A stretch of DNA of 64,000 nucleotides from positions 1 through 64,000 of the forward strand of contig NZ_JOCA01000021.1 of NCBI RefSeq assembly GCF_000718785.1. The letters are read 5' to 3'. This document shows positions 1-9,941 of the stretch, piece after piece; positions within the stretch are counted from its first letter, which is position 1, and each line of letters begins with the position of its first letter. Source of the DNA: Streptomyces sp. NRRL WC-3626. GTDB taxonomy: Bacteria > Actinomycetota > Actinomycetes > Streptomycetales > Streptomycetaceae. Below the pieces are notes generated by a model. That model was not told the DNA's origin. It was given only the letters and a program-made list of their open reading frames with translations, and ran no database searches. A program made the position numbers and the translations under genes.

Positions 1-129
1 AACGCCATCCTCGGCCCCCTCGAGGACAAGCGCGTCGCCGTCGTCAACCGCATCGCCACCGCCATCGGCCGCACCGCCGAACGCCCCGCGGGACTGGACT
101 CCCTGGCCGCCTGCACGCTCACCAAGTGA
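1..129 (+). CDS. 3' end of an unidentified protein (partial)
   Basis: An open frame runs from the first base to a TGA at 127-129 and encodes the last 42 residues of a protein ending in TLTK. The start lies outside the window. The tail is Ala/Arg-rich with no motif I recognise, so no function is assigned. It is followed directly by a strong inverted repeat that looks like its terminator, which supports this being the true gene end. Confidence 0.6.
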   Translation, partial: NAILGPLEDKRVAVVNRIATAIGRTAERPAGLDSLAACTLTK

Positions 130-142
130 GGTGACAGGCGCT

Positions 143-179
143 GTGGCCGCCCCGCACAAACGCCGGCCGGGGCGGCCAC
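143..179 (+). terminator. Factor-independent terminator after the partial gene
   Basis: Arms GTGGCCGCCCC (143-153) and GGGGCGGCCAC (169-179) are perfectly complementary over 11 bp with a 15-nt loop, 14 nt after the stop codon. No U-run follows, which is usual for Streptomyces terminators. Confidence 0.7.
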
Positions 180-203
180 GGCGGGCGGAGGACCCGCCGT
201 CAA

Positions 204-237
204 TTGTTTAGACAAACGAAAGACCGTGTCCCATAAT
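204..237 (+). promoter_or_regulatory. Promoter of the PNPOx-like gene, probably leaderless
   Basis: A -35 TAGACA (209-214) and a -10 CATAAT (232-237) are separated by exactly 17 bp and each match the housekeeping consensus at 5 of 6 positions. Transcription would start around 244-246, that is at or next to the ATG at 246, and no Shine-Dalgarno sequence is present, so the mRNA is probably leaderless. The -35 overlaps an imperfect dyad TTGTTTAGACAA (204-215) that resembles GntR-type operators. Confidence 0.55.
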
Positions 238-245
238 CGGTGACC

Positions 246-833
246 ATGGGAAAGACGTATGAGCGCATCGACGGCCGCCTCCGCGCCTTCATCGAGGAAC
301 AGCCGGTCTTCTTCACCGCCACCGCCCCCCTGTCCGCCGACGGCACGGTCAATCTCTCGCCCAAGGGGCTCAAGGGGTCCTTCGCGATCCTGGACGAGCT
401 CACCGTGGCCTATCTCGACTTCGCCGGATCCAACGCCGAGACCATCGCGCACCTGCGGGAGAACGGCCGGATCACCCTGATGTGGTGCGCGTTCCAGGGG
501 CCGCCCAACATCGTGCGAGTGCACGGCCGGGGCGAGCCCGTCTTCCGTGACGACCCCCGCTTCGCGGGCCTGCTCGCCCGTTTCCCCGACATCGACCCCT
601 CGGCCCACGGGCTGCGCGCCGTCGTCGTCGTGACGGCCGAACTGATCCGGGACACCTGCGGCTACGCGGTGCCCTTCATGGCGTACGAGAGCGAACGGGA
701 CCTGCACGCCAGGCGGTTCGCGCGGGAGGACGACGCCTCGCTCGACGCGTACTTCACCAAGAAGGAGTACATCGCGACCAGCATGGACGGTCTTCCCGGG
801 CTGCCGTTGCCGCTGCCCCCCTCTACCGTCTGA
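246..833 (+). CDS. Pyridoxamine 5'-phosphate oxidase-like FMN/F420-binding protein
   Basis: The 195-residue product has the N-terminal half of the split beta-barrel family that binds FMN or F420: a FFTATAP strand, the NLSPKG segment and GRITLMWC follow the usual order. Such proteins reduce or bind flavin-linked substrates in the cytoplasm; the substrate cannot be read from sequence. ATG 246 is preferred over GTG 240 because it sits where the strong upstream promoter would place the 5' end of a leaderless mRNA. The C-terminal third (EYIATSMDGLPGL) is typical of the longer actinobacterial members. The next gene begins 4 bp after the stop. Confidence 0.85.
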   Translation: MGKTYERIDGRLRAFIEEQPVFFTATAPLSADGTVNLSPKGLKGSFAILDELTVAYLDFAGSNAETIAHLRENGRITLMWCAFQGPPNIVRVHGRGEPVFRDDPRFAGLLARFPDIDPSAHGLRAVVVVTAELIRDTCGYAVPFMAYESERDLHARRFAREDDASLDAYFTKKEYIATSMDGLPGLPLPLPPSTV

Positions 834-836
834 GCC

Positions 837-1538
837 ATGCGTCCAGGTGCCGCCCCCACCGCCGTACTCGTCTGTCTGTCCCTGCTCCTGCTCGGCGCCG
901 GACGGCCGTCCGCGCCGCTGCCGGACCGGATGGCGGACACCGGGGGCGGCACCCAGCTGATCACCGCGGTGGCTCCGGCCACCGGCTCGACGACCGGGAC
1001 CGTCACCTGGTGGGACCGCGAGGGCGGCCGCTGGGTCGCGGCGGGCTCCGCCCCGGCCCGCTTCGGGGCGAACGGCCTCACCGAGGGCGCGGCCCGGCGG
1101 CAGGGCACGAACACCACTCCGACCGGGCTGTACGGGATGCCGTACGCCTTCGGCATCGACGCCGCACCGCGCGGGACGGCGTACACGTACCGTCCGGTGC
1201 GGCAGAACTCCTGGTGGTGCCAGGACAACGACTCGCGCTCCTACAACCGCTGGACCGAGCCCCGCGCGGCCGACTGCCGGGCCGCCCGGGCCGAGCATCT
1301 GATCGGCTACCGCGCGCAGTACGCCCATGCCCTCGTCGTCGATTTCAACTACCGGCGCCCGGTCCGCGGCCGGGGCGCCGGGATCTTCCTGCACGTCAAC
1401 GGGCGCGGGGCGACCGCGGGATGCGTGTCCGTGCCGGAGGCGGCCATGCGCGAGATCCTGCGCTGGGCCGATCCCGCGCGGGGTCCGCACCTCGCGATCG
1501 GCACCGAAGGCGGACGCACGGCGATCACCCGGTACTGA
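837..1538 (+). CDS. Secreted L,D-transpeptidase-like (YkuD-related) protein
   Basis: The 233-residue protein starts with a signal peptide (Arg2, hydrophobic run LVCLSLLLLGAG, probable cleavage near residue 25). Near residues 180-195 lies FLHVNGRGATAGCVSV, a compact His...Cys motif of the L,D-transpeptidase catalytic fold with the presumed nucleophilic Cys. In this fold the Cys attacks a meso-DAP peptide and makes 3-3 peptidoglycan cross-links outside the membrane; the spacing differs from classical YkuD, so it may be a carboxypeptidase-like relative. It starts 4 bp after the PNPOx-like gene and is probably co-transcribed with it. Confidence 0.75.
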   Translation: MRPGAAPTAVLVCLSLLLLGAGRPSAPLPDRMADTGGGTQLITAVAPATGSTTGTVTWWDREGGRWVAAGSAPARFGANGLTEGAARRQGTNTTPTGLYGMPYAFGIDAAPRGTAYTYRPVRQNSWWCQDNDSRSYNRWTEPRAADCRAARAEHLIGYRAQYAHALVVDFNYRRPVRGRGAGIFLHVNGRGATAGCVSVPEAAMREILRWADPARGPHLAIGTEGGRTAITRY

Positions 1539-1615
1539 AACCGGATTTTCCTCTGAACACTCCAGCGTGATGGCACGTATGTGTGGGCCAAGGGTCAATT
1601 CCCCACGGAGGAACC

Positions 1616-2998
1616 GTGACCACCACGCTCGCCGGCGGCCGTGCCGCCCGCCGCCAGACGATGCGCCGCATCCGTCCGCGCCGCTCCCCCGCCGTGCCCC
1701 TGTTGCTCGCGGTGGCCGCGGGCGCGGTGGCCGTGCTGTGGTTGTGGTGGACCAACACACCGTCCATCGCCGACACCACCGGGAAGATCATCGCCGCGGG
1801 CCGGATCACCGGCCTGCTGGCGGGCTATCTGATGGCCCTGGTGGTGCTCCAGATGGCACGCGTGCCCGCGCTGGAACGCCGGGTGGGCTCCGACCGGGTC
1901 GCCCGCTGGCACGCGATGAGCGGCCGCTACACCGTCAGCCTGGTCATCGCGCACGTCTTCCTGATCATGTGGGGCTACGCCCGTCAGGCGGGCAAAAGCC
2001 TCGGCGACATCGTGCAGCAGACGATCACGTCCATCAACACGCTGCCGGACATGGGCAAGGCCGCGATCGGCACCGGTCTGCTGTTCGTGATCGCGTTCAT
2101 CTCCATCGGCCCGATCCGGCGCCGGCTGCCGTACGACGGCTGGTACCACGTGCACCTGCTGACGTACGCGGCGGTCTTCCTGACGTTCTGGCACCAGATC
2201 ACCACCGGCAACGAGTTCGCCGTCCAGCCGGCGGCGAAGACCTTCTGGTACGGGCTCTACGGCGTGGTGACCGCGCTGGTGCTGTGGTACCGGATCATCA
2301 CCCCGGTACGGCTGAACATGCGGCACCGGATGCGGGTCGAGGCGGTCATCGAGGAGACGCCGGGCATCGTGTCCGTCCTGATCGGCGGGCGCAAGCTGCA
2401 CCGGATGGGCGCGGAGGCCGGACAGTTCTTCCGCTGGCGGTTCAAGGCGCCGGGCATGCGGTTCAGCTCCCACCCGTACTCGCTGTCGGCGGCGCCCCGT
2501 CCCGACATGCTGCGGATCACGGTCAAGGCGATCGGCGACCACACCTCCCGGCTGCGCGAACTGACGCCCGGCACGAAGGTGTGGGCGGAGGGCCCGTACG
2601 GCGCGCTGACCGCGCAGCGGCGCAGCCGGGGCAAGGTGCTGCTGGTCGCGGGCGGGGTGGGCATCACCCCGATGCGTGCGCTGTTCGAGACGCTGCCCGG
2701 CGCCTCCGGCGACATCACCCTGCTCTACCGGGCGAACAGCACACAGGACCTGGCGCTGTGGGGCGAGCTGGCGAAGATCGCCGACGAGCGCGGGGCCCGG
2801 CTGATGTACGCGGTGAACAGCCCCGACGGCGAGCGCCCGGACATCTCGGCGGAGAGCCTGCAGCGGAAGATCCCGGACGTCGACCGTCACGACGTGTTCA
2901 TGTGCGGTCCGCCCGGGTTCGCGCAGTCGGTGTACGAGGCGCTGCGCGGCGCCGGGGTCCCCGCGCGCCGTATCCACCACGAGTCGTTCGAGATGTGA
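1616..2998 (+). CDS. Ferric-reductase-like membrane flavoprotein (FRD/FNR family)
   Basis: The 460-residue product starts at GTG 1616, chosen because GGAGGA (1607-1612) lies 4 nt upstream. Residues about 20-225 hold some six membrane helices with His pairs suited to bind haem (H near 98, 111, 177, 190). Next come an FAD domain with HPYSLS (about 286) and an NAD(P) domain with GGVGITP (about 346) and MCGPPGF (about 430). The family moves electrons from cytosolic NAD(P)H across the membrane. The next genes encode an exported FMN-binding protein and ApbE, so the likely acceptor is covalently bound FMN outside the membrane rather than iron itself. Confidence 0.85.
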   Translation: MTTTLAGGRAARRQTMRRIRPRRSPAVPLLLAVAAGAVAVLWLWWTNTPSIADTTGKIIAAGRITGLLAGYLMALVVLQMARVPALERRVGSDRVARWHAMSGRYTVSLVIAHVFLIMWGYARQAGKSLGDIVQQTITSINTLPDMGKAAIGTGLLFVIAFISIGPIRRRLPYDGWYHVHLLTYAAVFLTFWHQITTGNEFAVQPAAKTFWYGLYGVVTALVLWYRIITPVRLNMRHRMRVEAVIEETPGIVSVLIGGRKLHRMGAEAGQFFRWRFKAPGMRFSSHPYSLSAAPRPDMLRITVKAIGDHTSRLRELTPGTKVWAEGPYGALTAQRRSRGKVLLVAGGVGITPMRALFETLPGASGDITLLYRANSTQDLALWGELAKIADERGARLMYAVNSPDGERPDISAESLQRKIPDVDRHDVFMCGPPGFAQSVYEALRGAGVPARRIHHESFEM

Positions 2999-3059
2999 GC
3001 GCCGGATCAGCCACGCGATCCAGCCGGGTCGTCCACACCCATCAGGAGCCTGAGAAACG

Positions 3060-3836
3060 ATGAGGAAGAGTCACCCCGTCCGGCGGGCCGTGCTCGCGAC
3101 CGCCGCCACCGTGTCCGGCATCGTGCTGCTGCTGTCGCTGAAGCCGGCGTCCGACCCCGGTTCGGCCGCTGCGGCCGGCGGGGCGGCCCCGCCCGTGGCG
3201 GCCCAGTCCCCGCAGGGCGGCGCCGCCCAGCCGATCGGGAACGGCACCGTCACCGGTGACGCCGCGCAGACCCAGTACGGGGCGGTGCAGGTCCGGCTGA
3301 CGGTGAGCGGTGGGAAGATCACCAGGGCGGAGGCGGTACAGGCGCCCAAGGGCGGGCAGAGCGACCAGGTCACGTCCAGCTCCGTGCCCCGGCTGAACCA
3401 GGCGGCCGTGGCGGCGCAGAGCGCGGACATCGACGTGGTGTCGGGGGCGACGTACACGAGCGGCGGGTACAAGAAGTCGCTGCAGTCGGCGCTGGACAAG
3501 GCGCGGGCGGCGGCCGGGTCCGGGCAGGGCTCCGGCGAGGATGCCGGCGGTGGGAGCGCTCAGGCGCGGACCGTCACCGGGGACGTCGCGCAGACCCAGT
3601 ACGGACCGGTCCAGGTACGCGTCACCGTCAGCGGCGGGAAGATCACCAAGGCGGAGGCGGTGCAGACGCCCAAGGGCGGGCAGAGCGACCAGGTGACCGC
3701 GAACGCGGTGCCGAAGCTCAACCAGGCCGCCGTGGCGGCCGGGGACGCGGAGATCGACGCCGTGTCGGGGGCCACGTACACCAGCGCGGGATACCGGCAG
3801 TCGCTGCAGTCGGCGCTGGACAAGGCCGGTGGCTGA
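3060..3836 (+). CDS. Exported protein with two tandem FMN-binding domains
   Basis: The 258-residue protein has an N-terminal membrane anchor or signal (RRAVLATAATVSGIVLLLSL) and a Pro/Ala/Gly linker. Two near-identical FMN_bind domains follow, at about residues 63-146 and 171-255. Each ends with SGATYTS; by analogy with NqrC/RnfG the Thr of SGAT (Thr131 and Thr239) is where ApbE attaches FMN through a phosphodiester bond. The period is 108 residues (324 bp) and the two DNA copies are also very similar, indicating a recent in-gene duplication. It lies between the membrane reductase and apbE, overlapping the latter by 8 bp. Confidence 0.9.
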   Translation: MRKSHPVRRAVLATAATVSGIVLLLSLKPASDPGSAAAAGGAAPPVAAQSPQGGAAQPIGNGTVTGDAAQTQYGAVQVRLTVSGGKITRAEAVQAPKGGQSDQVTSSSVPRLNQAAVAAQSADIDVVSGATYTSGGYKKSLQSALDKARAAAGSGQGSGEDAGGGSAQARTVTGDVAQTQYGPVQVRVTVSGGKITKAEAVQTPKGGQSDQVTANAVPKLNQAAVAAGDAEIDAVSGATYTSAGYRQSLQSALDKAGG

Positions 3837-4629
3837 GACGGTGGCCGAGCCGGCCGAGGCTCCCGCCGCGGTGCGTCACGTGGAGGAGACGATGGGGACC
3901 GTCTTCTCCATCGACGTCCGCGGCGGGGAACCCGCTGTGGTGCGCGCGGCGCTGGAGGAGGCGGTCGCGGGGCTGCACCGGGTGGACGAGGTGTTCAGCA
4001 CGTACCGCGACGACAGCCAGATCTCGCGGCTGGCGCGCGGGGAGCTGGACGTCGGGGAGTGTGCTGCCGAGGTCGCCGAGGTGCTGGAGCTGGCGGCGGA
4101 GGCGGAGCGGGTGAGTGAGGGCTGGTTCAGTCCGCGCTACCGGGGGTCGCTGGATCCCACGGGGATCGTCAAGGGGTGGGCCGTGGAGCGGGCCGCGCGG
4201 CGGCTCGCCGCGGCGGGGGCCACCGGGGTGAGCGTCAACGGGGGCGGGGACGTGCAGTTGCTGGGGGTGCCCGGTGCGGGGCGGCCCTGGCGGGTGGGGG
4301 TGTCGGATCCGTTGCGGCCCGGAGGGCTGGCGGCGGTCGTCTCGGCGGCGGGGGCCTCGGAGCTGGCGGTGGCCACGTCCGGGACGGCGGAGCGGGGGGA
4401 TCACATCGTCGATCCGCGGACGGGGCGGTCGGCCGTGACCGATCTGGTCGCGGTGACGGTGGTCGCGGCACGGCTGACGTGGGCGGACTGCTGGGCCACG
4501 GCGGCGTTCGCGATGGGTGCGCGGGAGGGGTTGGCGTGGCTGGAATCCCTGCCGGGGGTGGAGGCCCTGCTGATCACGGCGGGCGACGAGGTCCGCTGCA
4601 CGGGAGGTTTGGCGGGCCGGCTCGGCTGA
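3829..4629 (+). CDS. apbE: FAD:protein FMN transferase (ApbE)
   Basis: The 266-residue protein has the ApbE signature elements in order: a start strand with METGT-like EETMGTVFSID, DPTGIVKGWA (about residue 108), VNGGGDV (about 136), and GDHIVDPRTG (about 190) followed by the metal-binding Thr/Asp region LTWADCWATAAFAMG. ApbE uses FAD and Mg2+ to attach FMN to Thr of the FMN_bind motif, here surely the two SGAT sites of the upstream protein. GTG 3829 overlaps the preceding stop by 8 bp; GTG 3841 is an alternative. No lipobox is visible, and the protein is short for the family. Confidence 0.9.
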   Translation: MAETVAEPAEAPAAVRHVEETMGTVFSIDVRGGEPAVVRAALEEAVAGLHRVDEVFSTYRDDSQISRLARGELDVGECAAEVAEVLELAAEAERVSEGWFSPRYRGSLDPTGIVKGWAVERAARRLAAAGATGVSVNGGGDVQLLGVPGAGRPWRVGVSDPLRPGGLAAVVSAAGASELAVATSGTAERGDHIVDPRTGRSAVTDLVAVTVVAARLTWADCWATAAFAMGAREGLAWLESLPGVEALLITAGDEVRCTGGLAGRLG

Positions 4630-4637
4630 GCGGCGCT

Positions 4638-4664
4638 CACGCCGTCAGCCGGGGTACCGGCGTG
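4638..4664 (+). terminator. Possible terminator after apbE
   Basis: Arms CACGCCG (4638-4644) and CGGCGTG (4658-4664) are complementary and lie 9 bp after the apbE stop; the inner CCGG segments may extend the stem. Confidence 0.4.
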
Positions 4665-4680
4665 TCACTCCCCCGCGTTG

Positions 4681-4730
4681 GCAAGGTGCCGCCGCGCCCA
4701 CCCGTGCCGCCCCAGCGGCACGACTGCCCG
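4681..4730. repeat. Dispersed intergenic repeat, copy A (inverted relative to 45081-45130)
   Basis: The reverse complement of these 50 bases matches 45081-45130 at 46 of 50 positions by eye. Both copies lie just downstream of convergent gene ends. No coding potential is evident. It resembles the short dispersed intergenic repeats of Streptomyces. Confidence 0.7.
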
Positions 4731-4734
4731 CAGT

Positions 4735-4880
4735 TCCCCAGGGGCGCGGGGAACCGCGCGACCGGCCACGACGCCGCCGCACCGGCACGACCGCCCGCAA
4801 CCGCGGCGACTTCGAAACCGACGGCGGTACGACTCCCCAGGGGCGCGGGGAACCGCGCGACCGGCCACGACGCCGCCGCA
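4735..4880. repeat. Pair of identical 47-bp direct repeats
   Basis: Copies at 4735-4781 and 4834-4880 are identical over 47 bp with a 99-bp period. Each contains the core CCCCAGGGGCGCGGGG that recurs in Streptomyces intergenic DNA. With copy A above they fill the 283-bp gap between apbE and the convergent argR, where I see no gene. Confidence 0.8.
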
Positions 4881-4912
4881 GGGGGCGTACCCGGGAGACC
4901 CCCGCGGAGCGC

Positions 4913-5452
4913 TCAGTGGCCGTTCTGCGCCAGCCGCAGCAAGTGGTCCGCCAGGGCCTGTCCTCCCGCCGGCTCCCGGCTGATCAGCATCAGCGTGTCG
5001 TCGCCGGCGATCGTGCCGAGGATGTCGTGGAGTTCCGCCTGGTCGATGGCCGAGGCGAGGAACTGCGCGGCGCCGGGCGGGGTGCGCAGAACCACGAGAT
5101 TCGCGGAAGCCTCCGCGGAGATCAGCAGTTCCTGCGACAGCCGCCGCATCCGCTCCTCCTTCGCGGACTCCCCCAGCGGCGCCCGCGGCGTACGGAACCC
5201 GCCCTCACTGGGCACCGCGTAGATCAGGTCGCCCTCGTGGTTGCGGATCTTCACCGCGTTCAGCTCGTCCAGGTCGCGGGAGAGCGTCGCCTGGGTGACG
5301 CTCAGCCCGTCGTCCGCGAGCAGCTTCGCCAGCTGGCTCTGCGACCGCACCGGCTGCCGGTTGAGGATGTCCACGATCCGGCGGTGGCGCGCGGTACGCG
5401 TCTGCGGCACGGCAGGCCCCGCCTGCTGTCCCTGGTCCTGCTCCTGGCTCAT
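4913..5452 (-). CDS. argR: Arginine repressor ArgR
   Basis: The 179-residue protein has the ArgR winged-helix domain (about residues 20-80, with [14 protein letters not shown]) and the C-terminal oligomerisation and arginine-binding domain (about 100-175, with [12 protein letters not shown]). With L-arginine as co-repressor it binds ARG boxes and shuts down arginine biosynthesis. It is the last gene of the arg cluster, 7 bp after argD, so it is probably autoregulated through the argC promoter. Confidence 0.97.
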   Translation of the reverse strand: MSQEQDQGQQAGPAVPQTRTARHRRIVDILNRQPVRSQSQLAKLLADDGLSVTQATLSRDLDELNAVKIRNHEGDLIYAVPSEGGFRTPRAPLGESAKEERMRRLSQELLISAEASANLVVLRTPPGAAQFLASAIDQAELHDILGTIAGDDTLMLISREPAGGQALADHLLRLAQNGH

Positions 5453-5459
5453 CGTCGTC

Positions 5460-6665
5460 TCATTCTCCGGATCGTCCTTCCCCGCCCGCCGTACCGGCCT
5501 GGTCCAGGATGCCGGGCAGCGCCCCGAGGAAGGCGTCCACCGCGTCGTCCCCGAGGGTCAGCGGCGGCATGAGCCGTATGACATCGGGGGCGGGCGCGTT
5601 CACGAGGAAGCCGGCGTCCTGGGCCGCCTGCTGCGCCTGGGGCGCGAGCGGCTCGGTGAGCACGATACCCAGGAGCAGTCCCGCACCCCTGACATGGTCG
5701 ATCAAGGCGTGGCCGAGCGCCTCGATCCCGTCGCGGAGCCGCTCGCCCTGCCGCTTGACGTTCTCGAGGAGCCCCTCCCCGGCGATCGTGTCGAGGACGG
5801 CGAGACCGGCGGCGCAGGCGACGGGGTTGCCGCCGAAGGTCGTACCGTGCTGGCCGGGCTTGAGCAGATCGGCGGCGCGGCCGAAGGCGACGGTGGCGCC
5901 GAGCGGCAGCCCGCCGCCGAGCCCCTTGGCCAGGGTGACGACGTCCGGCAGGACGCCCTCGTGGGCCTGGTACTCGAACCAGGTCCCGGTCCGGCCGACC
6001 CCGGTCTGCACCTCGTCCAGCACCAGCAGCGCACCCGTGGCCGCGGTGATCGCGCGGGCCGCCTTGAGATAGCCGGGCGGGGGCACGACGACCCCGTTCT
6101 CGCCCTGGATCGGCTCGATGACGACGAGCGCGGTGTCCTCGGTGACCGCGGCGGCGAGCGCCTGGGCGTCGCCATAGGGGACGTGGGTGACGTCCCCGGG
6201 CAGCGGCTCGAAGGGTGCCCGCTTGGCGGGCTGGCCGGTGAGGGCGAGGGCGCCCATGGTGCGGCCGTGGAAGCCGCCGTCGGTGGCGACCATGTGGCCC
6301 CGCCCGGTCAGCCGGCCGATCTTGAAGGCGGCCTCGTTGGCCTCGGCGCCCGAGTTGCAGAAGAAGACCCTGCCGTCGCGGCCGAAGAGCTGGACGAGCC
6401 GTTCGGCGAGCGCGACGGGCGGTTCGGCGACGAACAGGTTGGAGATGTGGCCGAGGGAGGCGATCTGCCGGCTCACGGCCTCGACGACGGCCGGGTGGGC
6501 GTGGCCGAGCGCGTTGACGGCGATACCGCCCACGAAGTCGGCGTACTCCCTGCCGTCGGCGTCCCAGACCCGCGCGCCCTCGCCGCGTACCAGCGGCAGC
6601 CGCGGGGTGCCGTAGTTGTCCATGAGGGCGCCCTGCCAGCGCCGGGTCAGCTCTTCGTTGCTCAC
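5460..6665 (-). CDS. argD: Acetylornithine aminotransferase ArgD
   Basis: The 401-residue PLP enzyme belongs to aminotransferase class [13 protein letters not shown] binds the phosphate, [11 protein letters not shown] carries the cofactor-ring Asp, and TLAKGLGGG (about residue 248) carries the PLP lysine. It converts N-acetylglutamate semialdehyde plus glutamate to N-acetylornithine in the cytoplasm. Its ATG overlaps the argB stop by 4 bp (6662-6665), indicating translational coupling. Confidence 0.96.
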   Translation of the reverse strand: MSNEELTRRWQGALMDNYGTPRLPLVRGEGARVWDADGREYADFVGGIAVNALGHAHPAVVEAVSRQIASLGHISNLFVAEPPVALAERLVQLFGRDGRVFFCNSGAEANEAAFKIGRLTGRGHMVATDGGFHGRTMGALALTGQPAKRAPFEPLPGDVTHVPYGDAQALAAAVTEDTALVVIEPIQGENGVVVPPPGYLKAARAITAATGALLVLDEVQTGVGRTGTWFEYQAHEGVLPDVVTLAKGLGGGLPLGATVAFGRAADLLKPGQHGTTFGGNPVACAAGLAVLDTIAGEGLLENVKRQGERLRDGIEALGHALIDHVRGAGLLLGIVLTEPLAPQAQQAAQDAGFLVNAPAPDVIRLMPPLTLGDDAVDAFLGALPGILDQAGTAGGEGRSGE

Positions 6666-7582
6666 GACTCCCCCTGTGCGTCGGTCGTCGGGTCGGGCAC
6701 GACCATCGTGCCGATACCCTCGTCGGTGAAGATCTCCAGCAGGATCGAGTGCTGGACCCGGCCGTCGATGACGCGGGCGGTGGTGACGCCGCCCCGCACG
6801 GCGTGCAGACAGCCCTCCATCTTCGGCACCATGCCCGAGGACAGCTCAGGCAGGAGTTTCTCGAGCTGGGAGGCGGTGAGACGGCTGATCACCTCGTCGG
6901 AGTCCGGCCAGTCCTCGTAGAGTCCCTCGACGTCCGTGAGGACCATGAGGGTTTCGGCGCCCAGTGCAGCAGCGAGTGCCGCAGCCGCCGTATCAGCATT
7001 GACGTTGTAGACATGGTGGTCGTCCTGGCTGCGGGCGATCGAGGAGACGACGGGGATGCGGCCGTCGGCGAGCAGTGCCTCGATCGCGCCCGTGTCGATC
7101 GCGGTGATCTCGCCCACCCGCCCGATGTCGACCGGTTCTCCGTCGATCGTGGGCCGGTGCTTGGTGGCGGTGAGGGTGTGCGCGTCCTCGCCGGTGAGGC
7201 CGACGGCGAGCGGTCCGTGCCGGTTGAGCAGCCCGACCAGCTCCCGCTGCACCTGTCCGGCGAGCACCATGCGAACGACGTCCATGGCGTCCTCGGTGGT
7301 GACGCGCAGGCCGGCCTTGAACTCGCTGACGATGCCGTGCCGGTCGAGGGCCGCGCTGATCTGCGGGCCGCCGCCGTGCACGACGACGGGCTTGAGGCCG
7401 GCGTGCCGCAGGAAGACGACGTCCTGCGCGAAGGCGGCCTTCAGGTCCTCGTCGATCATGGCGTTGCCGCCGAACTTGATGACCACGGTCTTGCCGTGGT
7501 GTCGCGTCAGCCAGGGCAGTGCCTCGACGAGGATCTGCGCCTTGGGCAGCGCGGTGTGCTTCCGCGTGGGTCCGTTGCTCAT
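6662..7582 (-). CDS. argB: Acetylglutamate kinase ArgB
   Basis: The 306-residue amino acid kinase phosphorylates N-acetylglutamate. It shows [10 protein letters not shown] near the N-terminus, [10 protein letters not shown] for substrate binding, [12 protein letters not shown] and a C-terminal [14 protein letters not shown] 7582 overlaps the argJ stop by 4 bp. A longer open frame continues upstream inside argJ but has no family similarity. The N-terminal extension seen in arginine-feedback-inhibited kinases is present in short form ([12 protein letters not shown]...), so inhibition by arginine is plausible. Confidence 0.95.
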   Translation of the reverse strand: MSNGPTRKHTALPKAQILVEALPWLTRHHGKTVVIKFGGNAMIDEDLKAAFAQDVVFLRHAGLKPVVVHGGGPQISAALDRHGIVSEFKAGLRVTTEDAMDVVRMVLAGQVQRELVGLLNRHGPLAVGLTGEDAHTLTATKHRPTIDGEPVDIGRVGEITAIDTGAIEALLADGRIPVVSSIARSQDDHHVYNVNADTAAAALAAALGAETLMVLTDVEGLYEDWPDSDEVISRLTASQLEKLLPELSSGMVPKMEGCLHAVRGGVTTARVIDGRVQHSILLEIFTDEGIGTMVVPDPTTDAQGES

Positions 7583-8730
7583 GAGGAGTACGCGCTGTTC
7601 TCGTGGACGTAGTCGGCGGTGAGGTCGTTGGTCCAGATGGTGGCGGTGGCGTCGCCGGCGGCGAGGTCCGCGACGATGTGGATCTCTCGGTAGCGCATGT
7701 CGACCCGGTCGCGGTCCTCGCCGACTCCGCCGTTGCGGCACACCCAGACGCCGTTGATGGCGACGTTGAGCTCGTCGGGCTCGAAGGCGGCCCGGGTGGT
7801 GCCGATGGCGGAGAGGACGCGGCCCCAGTTGGGGTCCTCGCCGTGCAGGGCGCACTTGAGGAGGTTGTTGCGGGCGATGGAGCGGCCCACCTCGACGGCG
7901 TCGTCCTCGGTCGCGGCGCCCACGACCTCGACCTTGATGTCCTTGCTGGCGCCCTCGGCGTCGCGGATGAGCTGCTGGCCGAGGTCGTCGCAGACGGCCC
8001 GTACGGCGTCGGCGAAGTCCTCGTACTCCGGGGCGACTTCGGAGGCGCCGGAGGCGAGCAGCAGCACGGTGTCGTTGGTGGACATGCAGCCGTCGGAGTC
8101 GACGCGGTCGAAGGTGACCCGGGTGGCGTCGCGCAGGGCCTTGTCGAGGACGTCGGGGCCGAGGTCGGCGTCGGTGGTGAGGACGACGAGCATGGTGGCG
8201 AGGCCGGGGGCGAGCATGCCGGCGCCCTTGGCCATGCCGCCGACGGTCCAGCCGTCCTTGGTCACCACGGACGTCTTGTGCACGGTGTCGGTGGTCTTGA
8301 TGGCGATGGCGGCCTTCTCCCCGCCGTGCTCGGACAACTGCCCCGCCGCGGTCTCGACGCCGGGGAGCAGCTTGTCCATGGGGAGCAGGACGCCGATGAG
8401 CCCGGTGGAGCACACGGCGATCTCGCCCGCGCCCGTGCCGAGCACCTCGGCTGCCTTCTCCGCGGTCGCGTGGGTGTCCTGGAAGCCCTTGGGCCCCGTA
8501 CAGGCGTTGGCGCCGCCGGAGTTGAGGACGACGGCGGACAGCTGCCCGCTCTTCAGCACCTGCTCGGACCAGAGCACGGGTGCCGCTTTGACGCGGTTGG
8601 AGGTGAAGACGCCGGCGGCGGCGCGGCGGGGGCCGTTGTTGACCACGAGGGCCAGGTCGGGGTTGCCGTTCTCCTTGATCCCGGCGGCGATGCCCGCCGC
8701 CGTGAATCCCTGTGCTGCCGTCACACTCAC
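7579..8730 (-). CDS. argJ: Bifunctional ornithine acetyltransferase/N-acetylglutamate synthase ArgJ
   Basis: The 383-residue protein is a self-cleaving N-terminal nucleophile enzyme. The segment [17 protein letters not shown] holds the cleavage site in front of the Thr of ATML (about residue 182), which becomes the nucleophile of the beta chain. It transfers acetyl from N-acetylornithine to glutamate, recycling the acetyl group. It is read 88 bp after argC and overlaps argB by 4 bp. Confidence 0.96.
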   Translation of the reverse strand: MSVTAAQGFTAAGIAAGIKENGNPDLALVVNNGPRRAAAGVFTSNRVKAAPVLWSEQVLKSGQLSAVVLNSGGANACTGPKGFQDTHATAEKAAEVLGTGAGEIAVCSTGLIGVLLPMDKLLPGVETAAGQLSEHGGEKAAIAIKTTDTVHKTSVVTKDGWTVGGMAKGAGMLAPGLATMLVVLTTDADLGPDVLDKALRDATRVTFDRVDSDGCMSTNDTVLLLASGASEVAPEYEDFADAVRAVCDDLGQQLIRDAEGASKDIKVEVVGAATEDDAVEVGRSIARNNLLKCALHGEDPNWGRVLSAIGTTRAAFEPDELNVAINGVWVCRNGGVGEDRDRVDMRYREIHIVADLAAGDATATIWTNDLTADYVHENSAYSS

Positions 8731-8818
8731 TGTGTCTCCTCGTTCGCTTCTCCGCCCGTGCGGCGCGGAGGTGCGGGCGTCGTGCTCGTCTGCGGCCCGG
8801 CGGCTGCCCGCGCGTCGC

Positions 8819-9902
<1,084 letters not shown>

Positions 9903-9941
9903 TGTGTCCCCGAAACGATTCCGCGGCTGCGGTGGCGGGGG

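Noticed and set aside
4176..5222. Gly/Arg-rich 348-codon plus-strand frame across apbE and argR
   Set aside because: It is out of frame with apbE and antisense to argR, with composition typical of a shadow frame.
6662..8413. 583-codon frame including argB
   Set aside because: The portion upstream of 7582 is antisense-like Arg/His-rich sequence inside argJ; ArgB similarity begins at ATG 7582.
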